Below are positions 19,421 to 29,345 of a DNA stretch of 64,000 nt, piece after piece. The notes under the pieces are model-generated. The model saw only the letters and a list, made by a program, of their open reading frames with translations. It made no database searches and was not told the DNA's origin. The DNA comes from Aliihoeflea aestuarii (GTDB taxonomy: Bacteria > Pseudomonadota > Alphaproteobacteria > Rhizobiales > Rhizobiaceae). The position numbers were made by a program, and so were the translations under genes. Positions within the stretch are counted from its first letter, which is position 1, and each line of letters begins with the position of its first letter. The stretch lies in contig NZ_JAAAMK010000004.1 of assembly GCF_024105665.1 (NCBI RefSeq), positions 1-64,000 on the forward strand, given 5' to 3'.

Positions 19421-19891
19421 ATGCCCAAATTACAATTCAAAGGCTGGCATGCCGGCGTTCTTGCCGTTGCCGCTGCCGGCATTCTCGCATCCTGCGTCGT
19501 CGTCGAAGACGGCCCGGGACCGCGCCCCTTGCCTCCAAGGCCAGGCCCTGGCGGTCCCGTCATGTGCACCCAGCAATTCGACCCTGTCTGCGCCGAGCGT
19601 CGCGGCGATCGGCAGACATTCGGCAATGCCTGCATGGCGGAGGCCGAGGGCTACCGCATCGTCTCGTCCGGCGAATGCCGGCGCGGCGGCGGAGGCTGGG
19701 ATCGCCCAGGCCGTCCAGGCGGCGGCCCCGGCTCGGATCGTCCGGGACGCCCCGGCCCGGACCGTCCGCAATTCTGCACCCGCGAATATGCTCCGGTCTG
19801 CGCCGTTCAGGGCAATCGCCAGCAGACATTCGGCAATGCCTGCGAAGCGGAATCCGCAGGCTGGCGCATTCGCCGCAACGGCGAGTGCTGA
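19421..19891 (+). CDS. Lipoprotein with two Kazal-type inhibitor domains
   Basis: 156 residues. The signal peptide ends in lipobox ILASC (Cys25). A Pro/Gly-rich spacer is followed by two Kazal-like domains with identical four-cysteine spacing: Cys 49/57/71/86 and Cys 119/127/141/156. Each has the core PVCAxxxxxxQTFGNAC. A Gly/Pro/Arg linker (RPGGGPGSDRPGRPGPDRP) joins them. Kazal domains inhibit serine proteases in animals; in bacteria the role is mostly unproven. The four-Cys form lacks the third disulfide. ATG with GGAGGG eight bases upstream; 69 bases after the transglycosylase; strong terminator follows. Confidence 0.85.
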   Translation: MPKLQFKGWHAGVLAVAAAGILASCVVVEDGPGPRPLPPRPGPGGPVMCTQQFDPVCAERRGDRQTFGNACMAEAEGYRIVSSGECRRGGGGWDRPGRPGGGPGSDRPGRPGPDRPQFCTREYAPVCAVQGNRQQTFGNACEAESAGWRIRRNGEC

Positions 19892-19907
19892 TCTGACGAA
19901 CTGCGAG

Positions 19908-19932
19908 GGGCCGGCATTGTGCCGGCCCTTTT
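19908..19932 (+). terminator. Rho-independent terminator after the Kazal lipoprotein gene
   Basis: Nine-pair stem GGGCCGGCA / TGCCGGCCC with a TTG loop, then TTTT. It touches the stop codon of the convergent monooxygenase gene. Confidence 0.88.
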
Positions 19933-20942
19933 CATTCGGCCGCTTCGGATATCTCCGCAAGCCCATGCACATCGGCCAAAATCTCGAAAGATCTGACGCG
20001 TGCGGCATGGTCATGAATCTGCGCCGTCACCATGAGTTCGTCGGCGTCCGTGCGCGCGATGAAGGCATCGATGCCCGCTTTGACCGTTGCGGGCGAACCC
20101 ACGACAGCACAGGTCAGCGCCTGATCGAGCATCGCTTTGGCCATCGGATCGATCCCGGCTGCAAAGTTTTCGACCGGCGCTGGCAACTTGCCGGGTCGTC
20201 CCGAGCGCAGATTCACAAATGCCTGCTGAAGCGATGAGAACAGATATTCGGCTTCCGCATCGCTCGGTGCGGCGACGACATTGACGCCAAGCATCACATA
20301 GGGCCTGTCCAGATGTTCGGACGGCTCGAAGCGTGTTCGGTAGACTTCGAGCGCGCGGTCGAGTTCTGCCGGCGCGAAATGCGAGGCGAACGCATAGGGA
20401 AGGCCGAGAGCCGCCGCAAGCTGAGCGCCGTAAAGGCTCGAACCGAGAATCCAAACCGGAACGCCCGTCCCCTCGCCCGGCACCGCGCGCACGCGCTGCC
20501 CCGATTCTGCGGGCTTGAAGTACGACATCAATTCGATCACGTCGTTCGGAAACTGGTTGACGTCGCCGGACAGCGAACGGCGCAGCGCGTGCGCGGTCAA
20601 CTGGTCCGTGCCAGGCGCGCGACCGAGACCAAGGTCGATCCGCCCCGGATAGAGCTCGGCCAGCGTGCCGAACTGCTCGGCGATGACGAGCGGCGAATGG
20701 TTGGGCAGCATGATGCCGCCCGCACCGACCCGGATGCGGGAGGTCGCACCGGCCACGTCGCCGATCACCACGGCCGTCGCGGCGCTGGCGATGCCGGGCA
20801 TGTTGTGATGTTCGGCCAGCCAGTAGCGATGGTAGCCGAGCCGCTCCGCGTTCTGCGCCAGATCGCGCGTGTTGGCGAGCGCCTGCCGCGTCGTTACGCC
20901 GTCGGGCACGGGCGAAAGGTCGAGAACGGAAAGGCGTGTCAT
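19932..20942 (-). CDS. LLM class flavin-dependent oxidoreductase (luciferase-like monooxygenase)
   Basis: 336 residues. It belongs to the bacterial-luciferase-like FMN-dependent family, subgroup with N-terminal [12 protein letters not shown]. The TIM-barrel features [37 protein letters not shown] and [12 protein letters not shown] are conserved in that subgroup. Substrate unknown. The ATG at 20942 begins the conserved N-terminus; the frame continues upstream but without family similarity that I can see. The next gene upstream ends 58 bases away on the same strand. Confidence 0.9.
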   Translation of the reverse strand: MTRLSVLDLSPVPDGVTTRQALANTRDLAQNAERLGYHRYWLAEHHNMPGIASAATAVVIGDVAGATSRIRVGAGGIMLPNHSPLVIAEQFGTLAELYPGRIDLGLGRAPGTDQLTAHALRRSLSGDVNQFPNDVIELMSYFKPAESGQRVRAVPGEGTGVPVWILGSSLYGAQLAAALGLPYAFASHFAPAELDRALEVYRTRFEPSEHLDRPYVMLGVNVVAAPSDAEAEYLFSSLQQAFVNLRSGRPGKLPAPVENFAAGIDPMAKAMLDQALTCAVVGSPATVKAGIDAFIARTDADELMVTAQIHDHAARVRSFEILADVHGLAEISEAAE

Positions 20943-21000
20943 GGCATCATCCGGATTTGTCTGAACCCGGATATAGGAATGCGAAACGCGCGCGCAAATC

Positions 21001-22158
21001 TCAGGGCGCGACCGTTTCGGCCTCTTGCTTGTCTTCCTCGGCCTCCTCGACGCTCTGCTGCGCGGACAGGAAGTTGCCGACATGGCTCAGGCTGTCGAAA
21101 TGGTCGCAGAAGACCTTGATGATGACCAGAAGCGGAACGGCGATCAGCGCACCGACGAACCCCCAGAGCCATGACCAGAAGGCGACGGCGATGAAGATCG
21201 CCACCGCGTTGATCTCCAGCCGCCGCCCGACGACCAGCGGCGTGATCATGTTCCCTTCGGTGACGGTGCAAATCATCACGAAAAGGGGCGCGACCATCGC
21301 GAAGGCCAGGCTGTCAAATGTGACGACCGAAATGATTGCGACCAGGATGATCGTCATCGCCGCGCCGATATAGGGCAGGAAATTCAGCAATCCCGCCGCT
21401 GCGCCGAAGACGAGCGGCATCGGCATGCCGATGACCCACAAGCCGGCGCCGATGACGGCGCCGAGGCACGCATTGATCAGGGAAATGGTCAGAAGATAGC
21501 GCGACACCTCGCGCTCCACGTCATAGACGACGCGCAGGGCGCGTTTTTTCTCGCTCATCCGCGTGAAGGACTGCACGATCTTCTCGTAGAACATCGTGCC
21601 GGAGGCGAGGACGAATAGCGACAGGACGAAGGTGATGGCCGCGGTGGTCCCGGCCGACAGCACGTTGCCCGCCGCGCGCGAGACGATGCCGGGTTGCGAG
21701 ACGACGACGCGCTGGATATCCGTCTCCCCCGCCGTCTCGGCGACCTCGTCGACCTGCCGCGACACCTCCATGAACCGCTCGAACGGCCGGCGCAGATCCT
21801 CCATCCGGTCGGACAATTGCCGGCCGATCTGCGGTGCGTTGTTGACCAGTTCGACGACGGGACCCGAAAGCAGGTATCCGGCCGTTCCGATACCGACCAT
21901 CGAAGCGAAGACCAGCAACGTTGCCGACAGCACCTCGGGCACGCCGTGCTTTTTCAAGAAGCGCACGATCGGGGTCAGCATCAGAGCGAGAAGGAACGCG
22001 AGTACCACCGGCAGGAAGAACTCGCGCGCGAAATAAAGCGCATAGACCAGCGCCAACAGGAAAAGACCCAGCATGAGACGCCGGATGACCCGCAGATCTC
22101 CGCTTGGCACTGCCTGCTCCGGAGGTGCGGAACCGGAGGGCTCATGTTCGGTTTTCAT
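21001..22158 (-). CDS. AI-2E family transporter (PerM-like permease)
   Basis: 385 residues. About eight membrane segments in the family's pattern: a hydrophobic pair near the N-terminus ([20 protein letters not shown]), a long soluble stretch (about 105-175), then the C-terminal helices with [30 protein letters not shown] and [18 protein letters not shown]. Members export AI-2, act as Na+/H+ antiporters or export other solutes; which applies here cannot be told. The ATG at 22158 (MKTEHEP) is preferred over one 23 codons upstream. Confidence 0.88.
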   Translation of the reverse strand: MKTEHEPSGSAPPEQAVPSGDLRVIRRLMLGLFLLALVYALYFAREFFLPVVLAFLLALMLTPIVRFLKKHGVPEVLSATLLVFASMVGIGTAGYLLSGPVVELVNNAPQIGRQLSDRMEDLRRPFERFMEVSRQVDEVAETAGETDIQRVVVSQPGIVSRAAGNVLSAGTTAAITFVLSLFVLASGTMFYEKIVQSFTRMSEKKRALRVVYDVEREVSRYLLTISLINACLGAVIGAGLWVIGMPMPLVFGAAAGLLNFLPYIGAAMTIILVAIISVVTFDSLAFAMVAPLFVMICTVTEGNMITPLVVGRRLEINAVAIFIAVAFWSWLWGFVGALIAVPLLVIIKVFCDHFDSLSHVGNFLSAQQSVEEAEEDKQEAETVAP

Positions 22159-22254
22159 GTCGCTGTTCCCACCCTGATCCGCAGCCGCCCATGCGGTTCG
22201 GAGGAAGTAGGAAACGCGCGGTATCACGCTTTCGTTCCGGGCCGTGAAGCGGCG

Positions 22255-23244
22255 TCAGAACAGTCCCTGCTGGGATATCTGGATGCCCGCGGGGCCGAGA
22301 ATCACGGCGAACAGTACCGGCAGGAAGAAGAGGATCATCGGCACGGTCAGCTTGGGCGGCAGCGCCGCCGCCTTCTTCTCGGCCGCCGTCATGCGTGCCT
22401 CGCGACTTTCCGCCGACAGGACACGCAGAGCCTGCGCGACGGGCGTGCCGTAACGCTCGGCCTGGATCAAAGCCTGTGAAACCGATCGAACGGGCTCGAG
22501 CCCCGTTCGGATGGCGAGGTTCTCGTAAGCCTGACGACGCTCGGGCAGAAACGAAAGTTCCGCATTGGTCAAAACCAGTTCTTCGGCGAGCTCGACGGAT
22601 TGAGAGCCGATTTCCTCCGCCACGCGGCGGAACGCGGCCTCTACCGAATTTCCCGATTCGACGCAGATCAGCATCAAATCGAGCGCATCCGGCCAGGCGC
22701 GCTGGATCGATTGCTTGCGCTTCGTCGCTTTGTTGGACACGTAGAGAACCGGCGCATAGAAGCCGGCATAGGCCGCCACGATGCAGGCGAACACGCGCAC
22801 GAACATCGGTTTGTCGCCCAGAACGCCGAGAACGAACACGTAAAACATCGCGAAAGCGAGAAACGCGAAGGGCAGAACGAGACGGAAGAACAGGAATTTG
22901 GTCAGCGGGTTCTGGCCGCGATAGCCTGCCGTCCGCAATTGCGCGACGGTCTTGTCGTCAGCCAGCGCACGGCGCAAATCCAGTTTTTCGACGATCGAGC
23001 TCATTCCCTTGGATTTTTGCTCGCGAAGCCCCTTGCGACGGCGTTCGGCCTCGCTCGCAAGGCGCATTTTCTGCTGGGCGCGAAGCTGGTCACGCTCCAG
23101 AGCGACGGCCTTCATGCGCGCCTTCAAGGGGTTGCCGCTCAGCGCCGGCAGCGCGGTGAACAAGGTGGCGAAAACCGCGACCGACACCAGAACCGCCAGC
23201 AGAAAGCCGGGATCGGTAACCGTACTGACGACTGATCCTGTCAT
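22255..23244 (-). CDS. tadC: Tad pilus inner-membrane platform protein TadC
   Basis: 329 residues. T2SSF domain in the C-terminal half (WPDALDLMLICVESGNSVEAAF ending in LILAERYGTPV-like and ESREARMTAAEKKAAALPPK) between membrane helices at about 10-30, 118-155 and the far C-terminus (TVPMILFFLPVLFAVIL). With TadB it forms the platform through which the ATPase drives Flp pilus assembly. Last gene of the minus-strand Tad operon, nine bases after tadB. Confidence 0.92.
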   Translation of the reverse strand: MTGSVVSTVTDPGFLLAVLVSVAVFATLFTALPALSGNPLKARMKAVALERDQLRAQQKMRLASEAERRRKGLREQKSKGMSSIVEKLDLRRALADDKTVAQLRTAGYRGQNPLTKFLFFRLVLPFAFLAFAMFYVFVLGVLGDKPMFVRVFACIVAAYAGFYAPVLYVSNKATKRKQSIQRAWPDALDLMLICVESGNSVEAAFRRVAEEIGSQSVELAEELVLTNAELSFLPERRQAYENLAIRTGLEPVRSVSQALIQAERYGTPVAQALRVLSAESREARMTAAEKKAAALPPKLTVPMILFFLPVLFAVILGPAGIQISQQGLF

Positions 23245-23253
23245 GATCTGACC

Positions 23254-24258
23254 CTAAAAATCGAAGTTCATCATCTTGCGCATCATGAGCAGGCCCATCG
23301 ACATCCAGATGCCCGATACGAGCAGGATCAAATGGCCCGTGCTGGTCGTGAACAGCGGCATGATGTAGCCGGGACTCGACAGATAGACGAGGATCGCCAC
23401 GATGAACGGCAGCGCGCCGATGATCCACGCCGACGCCTTGGCTTCCATCGAAAGCGCCTGAATCTTCGCCTTCATCTTTTTGCGGTCGCGCAGCACCTTG
23501 GACAAATTGCCGATCGCTTCCGACAGATTGCCGCCGGCCTGGCTTTGAATCTGAATGACGATGCCGAAAAAGCTCGCTTCGGCCGCCGGCATCGTCTCGG
23601 GCATCTTCAACACCGCTTCCGGCAGCGAGAGGCCGAGTTGCTGATGCTCGACAACACGCTTGAACTCGCTGCGGACCGGTTCCGGGGACTCGCTGGCGAT
23701 CATGCGCACGGCGTCATTCAGGGGAAGGCCCGATTTGACCGCCCGAACGATGACATCCAGTGCGTTGGGAAACTCGCTGAGAAACGCCTTGACGCGCCGG
23801 GCGCGCATGAAGGTGACAAACCAGCGCGGCAAACCCAGGCCGCCGGCGATCATCGCGCCGAGAGAAACGAGAATCGGAGCGCCCAGAATGACGAACAGCA
23901 AAAAGAGGCAAAGCCCGGTTATCGCCGAGACCACGTAGAATTTCCGGATCGACATCGTCAGCCCGGCCTGCCGGATCTGGACCTTCAGCGGCGGCTTGTG
24001 CTTTCCCTGTCCGCGCGCCTTCTGCTTTTCCTCGATATCCTTGAGCGTGTCCTGAACGGATTTCCTGCGCCGGGTCGCCTCGGCCATGCGGTCGCGCGAG
24101 GCCCGCACGACGTTGCGGTCGGTCTCGGCGCTGCGCACGGTCTCGAACCGGCGCTCGGCCTGCCGCTCGTTCTGGACCCGCGAAAACAGGAACCCATAGG
24201 CGAGCGCGCCTGCGCTCACGGCCGCGAGCACGACGAAAAGGATCAGGCTGCTATCCAT
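23254..24258 (-). CDS. tadB: Tad pilus inner-membrane platform protein TadB
   Basis: 334 residues. An N-terminal membrane helix is followed by a charged cytoplasmic stretch (about 28-85). Next come helices around 105-150, a T2SSF domain (FPNALDVIVRAVKSGLPLNDAV; GGNLSEAIGNLSKVLRDRKKM) and C-terminal helices. Partner of TadC. The ATG at 24258 (MDSSLILF) was chosen: the longer frame runs into cpaF. 22 bases separate it from the cpaF stop. Confidence 0.92.
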   Translation of the reverse strand: MDSSLILFVVLAAVSAGALAYGFLFSRVQNERQAERRFETVRSAETDRNVVRASRDRMAEATRRRKSVQDTLKDIEEKQKARGQGKHKPPLKVQIRQAGLTMSIRKFYVVSAITGLCLFLLFVILGAPILVSLGAMIAGGLGLPRWFVTFMRARRVKAFLSEFPNALDVIVRAVKSGLPLNDAVRMIASESPEPVRSEFKRVVEHQQLGLSLPEAVLKMPETMPAAEASFFGIVIQIQSQAGGNLSEAIGNLSKVLRDRKKMKAKIQALSMEAKASAWIIGALPFIVAILVYLSSPGYIMPLFTTSTGHLILLVSGIWMSMGLLMMRKMMNFDF

Positions 24259-24280
24259 TTGCGCGCTCCTTGAGTCCCGG

Positions 24281-25780
24281 TCACTTGCTTGTTTCCATCG
24301 CTTCGAGCGCGGCGGCCACGCGGGCTTCCTCGCCGTAATAGCGGGCGCGGTCCCAGAATGCTGGGCGTCCGACGCCGCTCGACACATGCGCGCCGATGAG
24401 ACGTCCATTGGCGTCCTCGCCCCTGATCTCATAGGTCATGAGATCCTGGGTGATGATGACGTCGCCCTCCATGCCGATCACCTCGGTGACGTGGGTGATC
24501 CGGCGCGAACCGTCGCGCAGACGCGCGGCCTGGATGATCACGTCGATCGAGCCGACGATGATCTCGCGCACCGTCTTTTGGGGAAGCGTGAAGCCGCCCA
24601 TGGCGATCATCGATTCCATTCGGTTCAGGCATTCGCGCGGATTGTTCGAGTGGATCGTGCCCATCGAGCCGTCATGGCCCGTGTTCATCGCCTGCAAAAG
24701 ATCGAACACTTCGGGGCCGCGCACCTCGCCCACGATGATGCGCTCGGGACGCATGCGCAGGCAGTTCTTGACCAGATCGCGCATCGTGATCTCGCCTTCG
24801 CCTTCGAGGTTGGCGGGGCGGGTTTCCAGACGCACCACATGCGGCTGCTGAAGCTGCAATTCGGCCGAATCCTCGCAGGTGATGACGCGCTCGTCGCGAT
24901 CGACATAGTTCGTCAGGCAATTGAGCAGCGTCGTCTTGCCGGAACCGGTGCCGCCGGAAATGATGACGTTGCATCTGACGCGGCCGATGACCTTGAGAAG
25001 CTCCGCGCCTTCCGGCGAGATCGAGCCGAAACGCACGAGTTGGTCGAGCGTCAGCTTGTCCTTCTTGAACTTTCGGATGGTGAGCGCGGTGCCGTCGATC
25101 GCCAGCGGCGGCGCGATGACGTTGACGCGGCTGCCGTCGGGAAGGCGCGCATCGCAGATGGGCGAGGATTCATCGACGCGGCGGCCGACCTGGCTGACGA
25201 TGCGCTGGCAGATGTTCAAAAGCTGCTGGTTGTCGCGAAAGCGTATCTGCGTCTGCTCGACGCGGCCGGCGACTTCGATGAACACCTGCCTTGCGCCATT
25301 GACCATGATGTCGGCGATGTCGTCGCGCGCCAGAAGCGGCTCGAGCGGGCCATAGCCGAGCACGTCGTTGCAGATATCCTCGAGCAGTTCCTCCTGCTCG
25401 GAAATCGACATCGCAAAGTTCTTGATCGCGATGATGTCGTTGACGATGTCGCGGATTTCCTCGCGCGCGGCATCGGGTTCGAGCTTGGCGAGCTGCGACA
25501 GGTCGATCGTGTCGATCAGGGCCGAAAAGACCTGGCTCTTGGTATCGTAATAATTTTCCGAGCGCGGACGACCGGAAGTCGCGGGCCGCTTGGGTTCGGG
25601 CGCGAGCGGCGGTGCCGGATCGACCTGTCGGCGTGCCAGCGAACCGGCGTCGGCCGGCCGTTCGTCGAGCGTCAGCGATTCGGCGGCGGGCACCGCCGGC
25701 GCCTGCCGGAATTCGGGAGTCGTGCGGTTTTCGCCGTCATTTCCGCGCTTGCCAAACATCGTGTCGCCCGCTTCGATCAT
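24281..25780 (-). CDS. cpaF: Tad pilus secretion ATPase CpaF/TadA
   Basis: 499 residues. Hexameric type II/IV secretion ATPase powering Flp pilus extension. Walker [16 protein letters not shown], Asp box [14 protein letters not shown], Walker B region [20 protein letters not shown], and His box [18 protein letters not shown] are all intact. The first ~80 residues are a variable Pro/Ala-rich lead. MFGKRGND seven codons downstream is an equally possible start. Lies between cpaE and tadB in the operon. Confidence 0.95.
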   Translation of the reverse strand: MIEAGDTMFGKRGNDGENRTTPEFRQAPAVPAAESLTLDERPADAGSLARRQVDPAPPLAPEPKRPATSGRPRSENYYDTKSQVFSALIDTIDLSQLAKLEPDAAREEIRDIVNDIIAIKNFAMSISEQEELLEDICNDVLGYGPLEPLLARDDIADIMVNGARQVFIEVAGRVEQTQIRFRDNQQLLNICQRIVSQVGRRVDESSPICDARLPDGSRVNVIAPPLAIDGTALTIRKFKKDKLTLDQLVRFGSISPEGAELLKVIGRVRCNVIISGGTGSGKTTLLNCLTNYVDRDERVITCEDSAELQLQQPHVVRLETRPANLEGEGEITMRDLVKNCLRMRPERIIVGEVRGPEVFDLLQAMNTGHDGSMGTIHSNNPRECLNRMESMIAMGGFTLPQKTVREIIVGSIDVIIQAARLRDGSRRITHVTEVIGMEGDVIITQDLMTYEIRGEDANGRLIGAHVSSGVGRPAFWDRARYYGEEARVAAALEAMETSK

Positions 25781-25828
25781 GCCCTGCTTTCGCAGGCCGC
25801 CAAAATTCGTTCCGAATCCGCCGAGCGC

Positions 25829-27112
25829 CTACGCGCCCGCCTTCTTCCGCTTCAATTTGTGGAGCAGTCCGGTCAGGCCGGCCTTCTTCTTGATCTTCAT
25901 CTCGCCTCGCCCCGACAGGACGTGCGCGATGTCGTTCATGATCTGGACGATCTGGTGCTGCGCATCCGTTTCGCCGAGCATCCGGCCGTTATTGGCGGCG
26001 TTTCCGAACAGTTGCGGCTCGAATGGAATGACCGCGAGCGGCGTCACGCCGAGCGGTTCGGCAAAGTCGGCGGGCGAAATTTCGGGGCGTTTTGCAACGC
26101 CCGCCTGGTTGATGACCAGCTTGGGCGCAGGATCGTTCGGCCGCAGCTTGCGCAGCATGTCGATCAGGTTTTTCGTGTTGCGCAGATTTGCCAGTTCCGG
26201 CGTCGCCGTGATGACGATCTCGTCAGCCTGGGCGAGCGTCTGACGCGTCCAGCCCGTCCATACATGCGGCACGTCGAGGATGACCATCGGAGCGCTGCGC
26301 TGGGCCGTTTCGACGATCGATTTGAACGCATCGGCGTCGAAGTCATAGACGCGATCGAGCGTCGACGGTGCGGCGAGCAGCGACAAGCGCTCCGCGCACT
26401 GGGACAAAAGCCGGTCGAGATAGACCTCGTCCACGCGCTCGGGCGAAAACACCGCCTCGGCAATTCCCTGCGCCGGGTCCTGGTCGAAATTGATGTTCGC
26501 CGTGCCGAAGGCGAGGTCCATGTCGGCGACCACCACTTCGGACTGGAACAGCCTCGACATGGTCCAGGCCATGTTGTGGGCGATTGTGGAGGAACCGACG
26601 CCGCCCTTGGCACCTATGAAGGCGATCGATCGGCCGATGGGTTCGGCTTCGGGATCGACGAAGATCTTGGATATGTCGCTGACGATGTCCGCCATGGAGA
26701 TCGGGGCGACGACATATTCGGATATGCCGAAGCGGATCAGGTCGCGGTAAAGCCCGACATCGTTGTGATGGCCGATGATGACGACTTTGCTCGCAGGGTC
26801 GCAGACACCGGCGAGTTGCTCGAGCTTGGCCATCAGGACGCGCGGCTCGTCGCGCGTTTCCACGATGATGAGATTGGGCGTCGGTGCGGTGTGATAGAAC
26901 TCGATGGCGGTCGGCAGGCCGCCCATGTGCACTTTCACATGCGCCTTGGCCATGCGCCGGTCCTCGGCGGCCCGTTCGATCGGGCTTGCGACGGCTTCGG
27001 TCTCGCAGAATGCCTGGACGGAAATGCGCGGAACGGGGCGCAGGCCCTGCATCTGCGTTTCGTCGGAGACGATCGCCTCGCTGGGATCGGTGGTGTAAGC
27101 CAGATTGGTCAT
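25829..27112 (-). CDS. cpaE: Pilus assembly protein CpaE (TadZ, ParA/MinD-like)
   Basis: 427 residues. An N-terminal receiver-like domain without clear phosphorylation site (about 50-160) precedes a MinD/ParA-type ATPase fold beginning IAFIGAKGGVGSSTIAHNMAW. The deviant Walker A Lys is present, and DMDLAFGTANINFDQDPAQG follows. In this family it localises the pilus machine to the pole. The C-terminus is Lys-rich (RGEMKIKKKAGLTGLLHKLK). In operon between cpaD and cpaF. Confidence 0.93.
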   Translation of the reverse strand: MTNLAYTTDPSEAIVSDETQMQGLRPVPRISVQAFCETEAVASPIERAAEDRRMAKAHVKVHMGGLPTAIEFYHTAPTPNLIIVETRDEPRVLMAKLEQLAGVCDPASKVVIIGHHNDVGLYRDLIRFGISEYVVAPISMADIVSDISKIFVDPEAEPIGRSIAFIGAKGGVGSSTIAHNMAWTMSRLFQSEVVVADMDLAFGTANINFDQDPAQGIAEAVFSPERVDEVYLDRLLSQCAERLSLLAAPSTLDRVYDFDADAFKSIVETAQRSAPMVILDVPHVWTGWTRQTLAQADEIVITATPELANLRNTKNLIDMLRKLRPNDPAPKLVINQAGVAKRPEISPADFAEPLGVTPLAVIPFEPQLFGNAANNGRMLGETDAQHQIVQIMNDIAHVLSGRGEMKIKKKAGLTGLLHKLKRKKAGA

Positions 27113-27132
27113 GACGATGCCCCGCCCCTACC

Positions 27133-27849
27133 TTAATATTCGAGTTCCGACGCGTCACGGAAGGCCGGCGTGACCGCGCGCGTCCGGTATTGTTCGAGCG
27201 CGTTCGACCTGTTCTGGGCGTCGATCGGTGTCCGGCCGCGCGGCGTGATCAGATCGGCCGGATTGGCGATCTGCGCGGCAAGGTTGTTCTGGTAGGAACA
27301 GCCGAAATTCGCCCAGCTCTTGTTGTCGACACGGGCCAGCATGTCCTCCGGCCAACGGCCGCAATTCGACGCGACCTGCGCGCGCATGTTCGCGTAGCTC
27401 AGCCGGATCGGCGCTGCGGCGTCCGCAGGCGCCTGATAGTGCTGCTGCACCACGCGGTTCTGCGGCACGCCATTCTTGCGCATCTGCACAGCGAATTGCG
27501 AGGCGATGCGCGCGGCTGCCGCCGAGTTTGCGGAGCCATAGGGCACGAGTATCTGCACCACCGGCGCAGCATCGGTATCGTAGCGGGCCATGAAGCCGGT
27601 CAGGGCGGCGCGCTGGACGCTCGTCGCGTTGTAGTCGTTCACGCCGACCGGCACGTCGATCACTTCCTGCTTCTCCTGGATGACGATCGGGTGGTTCGTC
27701 CGATAGTCGTCCGGGATCGCGCCGACATGGATGCTGTCGGTCTGGGCGCATGCCGTGAGCATCGCGGCGACGCCGGCAAGCCAGATGGCGCGCATTGGCC
27801 GCGAAGGTGGGGAGAATTCCTTGAAAGACATCGTTCGGTCCCCGCTCAC
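27133..27849 (-). CDS. cpaD: Pilus assembly lipoprotein CpaD
   Basis: 238 residues from a GTG at 27849 that overlaps the cpaC stop (GTGA). ATG 27831, six codons in, has a better ribosome site (GCGGGGA) and is a good alternative. Signal with lipobox MLTAC, then CpaD landmarks NHPIVIQEKQEVIDVPVG, NCGRWPEDM and SWANFGCSYQNNLAAQIANP, and PRGRTPIDAQ. Outer-membrane-associated partner of the CpaC secretin. The C-terminus is normal. Confidence 0.92.
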   Translation of the reverse strand: MSGDRTMSFKEFSPPSRPMRAIWLAGVAAMLTACAQTDSIHVGAIPDDYRTNHPIVIQEKQEVIDVPVGVNDYNATSVQRAALTGFMARYDTDAAPVVQILVPYGSANSAAAARIASQFAVQMRKNGVPQNRVVQQHYQAPADAAAPIRLSYANMRAQVASNCGRWPEDMLARVDNKSWANFGCSYQNNLAAQIANPADLITPRGRTPIDAQNRSNALEQYRTRAVTPAFRDASELEY

Positions 27850-29345
27850 TTGTAGATGAACCCGACCACGCCGTGGTAGCGGCCGGCGGGCCGATCGGTT
27901 TTCGTGGTCCCGTAGACCCGGTTGACGCGGCCGAGGAACGTGCCGGCGCCTTCAGAGGCCGGATTGAAGTTGTCGTCCGGGCGGGCAAGCTCGTTGCGGG
28001 CGACAGGGCGTGCCAGATAGGGCGTGACGAGGATGACCAGTTCGGTCTCGTTGCGCACGAATTCGCGTGAGCGGAAGAGCGCGCCCAGAACCGGCACCTT
28101 CGACAGGCCGGGAAACGCGGTATGCTGCTGGCGCACATTGTCGCTGACCAGGCCCGCGATCATCATCGAGCCGCCCGAAGGCAGTTCGACGGTGGTGTCG
28201 GCCAGACGCTTGCGGACGCCGGGGATGACGGTGTCCTGGAACTGCACCGCGCCTTCCGTGGTCAGTTCGGAGACGGCCGTGCGCACCTTGAGGCTGATCC
28301 GGCCGGGCGAAAGGACCGTGGGCTGGAATTCGAGGCCGATGCCATATTCGATCGGGGTCAGCGTCTGCTGCCTGACACCGTCGATGATTTCGGTCGTGAT
28401 GAGGTTGAAGTCGCCGCCCACGCGGAATTGCGCCATCTCGCCGGACACCGCGGTCAAGGTCGGTTCGGCCAGCGTGCGCAGAACGCCCGACTGCTCCATG
28501 GCGCGCAGATATCCGTCGATGAAGCTGGAGCCACCGCCGAAACCCACGGCGGCGTTGGACAGGCCGCCCGAGATTTCCAACGGGTTGAACGGCACGCCCA
28601 GGGTGTTGAACGACATGCCGTCGATCTGCCCGATGAGGTTCACGCCAAGCTGGCGCATCACGTTGCGCGAGACTTCCGCGACGGTGACTTTCAGCGTCAC
28701 CTGATCCTCGCCGACGATCTGGATCATGTTGACGATCCGGCTGGAGCGGCGCTGGCCGTCAGGATTGTTGATGTCGACGCCGCCGGTCGATGCTCCGCCC
28801 GCTGCGGTCTGAGCATATTGACCGGTGGTCGCCTCGCCGCCGGACACGAACAGCGTCGCGATCTCCTCGGCGCGCTTGGCGTCGAGCGGCGTTTCGGCCG
28901 TTCCCGTCAACACGACATTGTCGTTGATCAGCTCGACGCGGATTTTGGAATTGGGGAGGAAGCGCCTCAAATGGTCTTCGAGGCCGGCCACGTCGCGTTC
29001 GATCGACAGGTCGATCGAGACGATCTGCTCGCCATTGGCGCCGAAGACGAAGATGTTCGTCTCGCCGACCTGCTTGCCGAAGAGATAGATGCGCCGCGAA
29101 GTCCGCGTCACCGCATCCGCAACAGCAGGGTTGGCGACCAGAATGTCGTAGGCGTCGGCGGGCAGATCGATCACGACCGATTTGTTGAGGCCGAGCTTCA
29201 CGCGCTGGCTGGCCGATTTGGAGGCGACGCTGATCTGCGCCTCGGCACCGAGCGTCGATGCCAACAGGGCAGCACCGCCCAGCGGCAGGCCGATGGCGAC
29301 CGCAAGCGCCGTCCCGATCAGCGTGGACTTGACGGATGCGATCAT
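27846..29345 (-). CDS. cpaC: Tad pilus outer-membrane secretin CpaC (RcpA)
   Basis: 499 residues. Signal peptide to about residue 35 (LGAEAQ). The pilus-assembly N-terminal domain (KSVVIDLPADAYDILVANPAVADAV, GETNIFVFG) is followed by a BON-like segment (VELINDNVVLTGTAETPLDA). The secretin domain has VTLKVTVAEVSRNVMRQLGV, TLAEPTLTAVSGEMAQFRVGG and the terminal VPVLGALFRSREFVRNETELVILVTP (partial quote: VPVLGALFRS). Forms the ring for pilus exit. Start overlaps the cpaB stop by four bases. Confidence 0.95.
   Translation of the reverse strand: MIASVKSTLIGTALAVAIGLPLGGAALLASTLGAEAQISVASKSASQRVKLGLNKSVVIDLPADAYDILVANPAVADAVTRTSRRIYLFGKQVGETNIFVFGANGEQIVSIDLSIERDVAGLEDHLRRFLPNSKIRVELINDNVVLTGTAETPLDAKRAEEIATLFVSGGEATTGQYAQTAAGGASTGGVDINNPDGQRRSSRIVNMIQIVGEDQVTLKVTVAEVSRNVMRQLGVNLIGQIDGMSFNTLGVPFNPLEISGGLSNAAVGFGGGSSFIDGYLRAMEQSGVLRTLAEPTLTAVSGEMAQFRVGGDFNLITTEIIDGVRQQTLTPIEYGIGLEFQPTVLSPGRISLKVRTAVSELTTEGAVQFQDTVIPGVRKRLADTTVELPSGGSMMIAGLVSDNVRQQHTAFPGLSKVPVLGALFRSREFVRNETELVILVTPYLARPVARNELARPDDNFNPASEGAGTFLGRVNRVYGTTKTDRPAGRYHGVVGFIYK

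Noticed and set aside
24386-27136. A 916-codon plus-strand frame opposite cpaF and cpaE
   Set aside because: His/Asp/Arg-rich composition typical of antisense reading of a high-GC gene; both minus-strand genes have complete family motifs.
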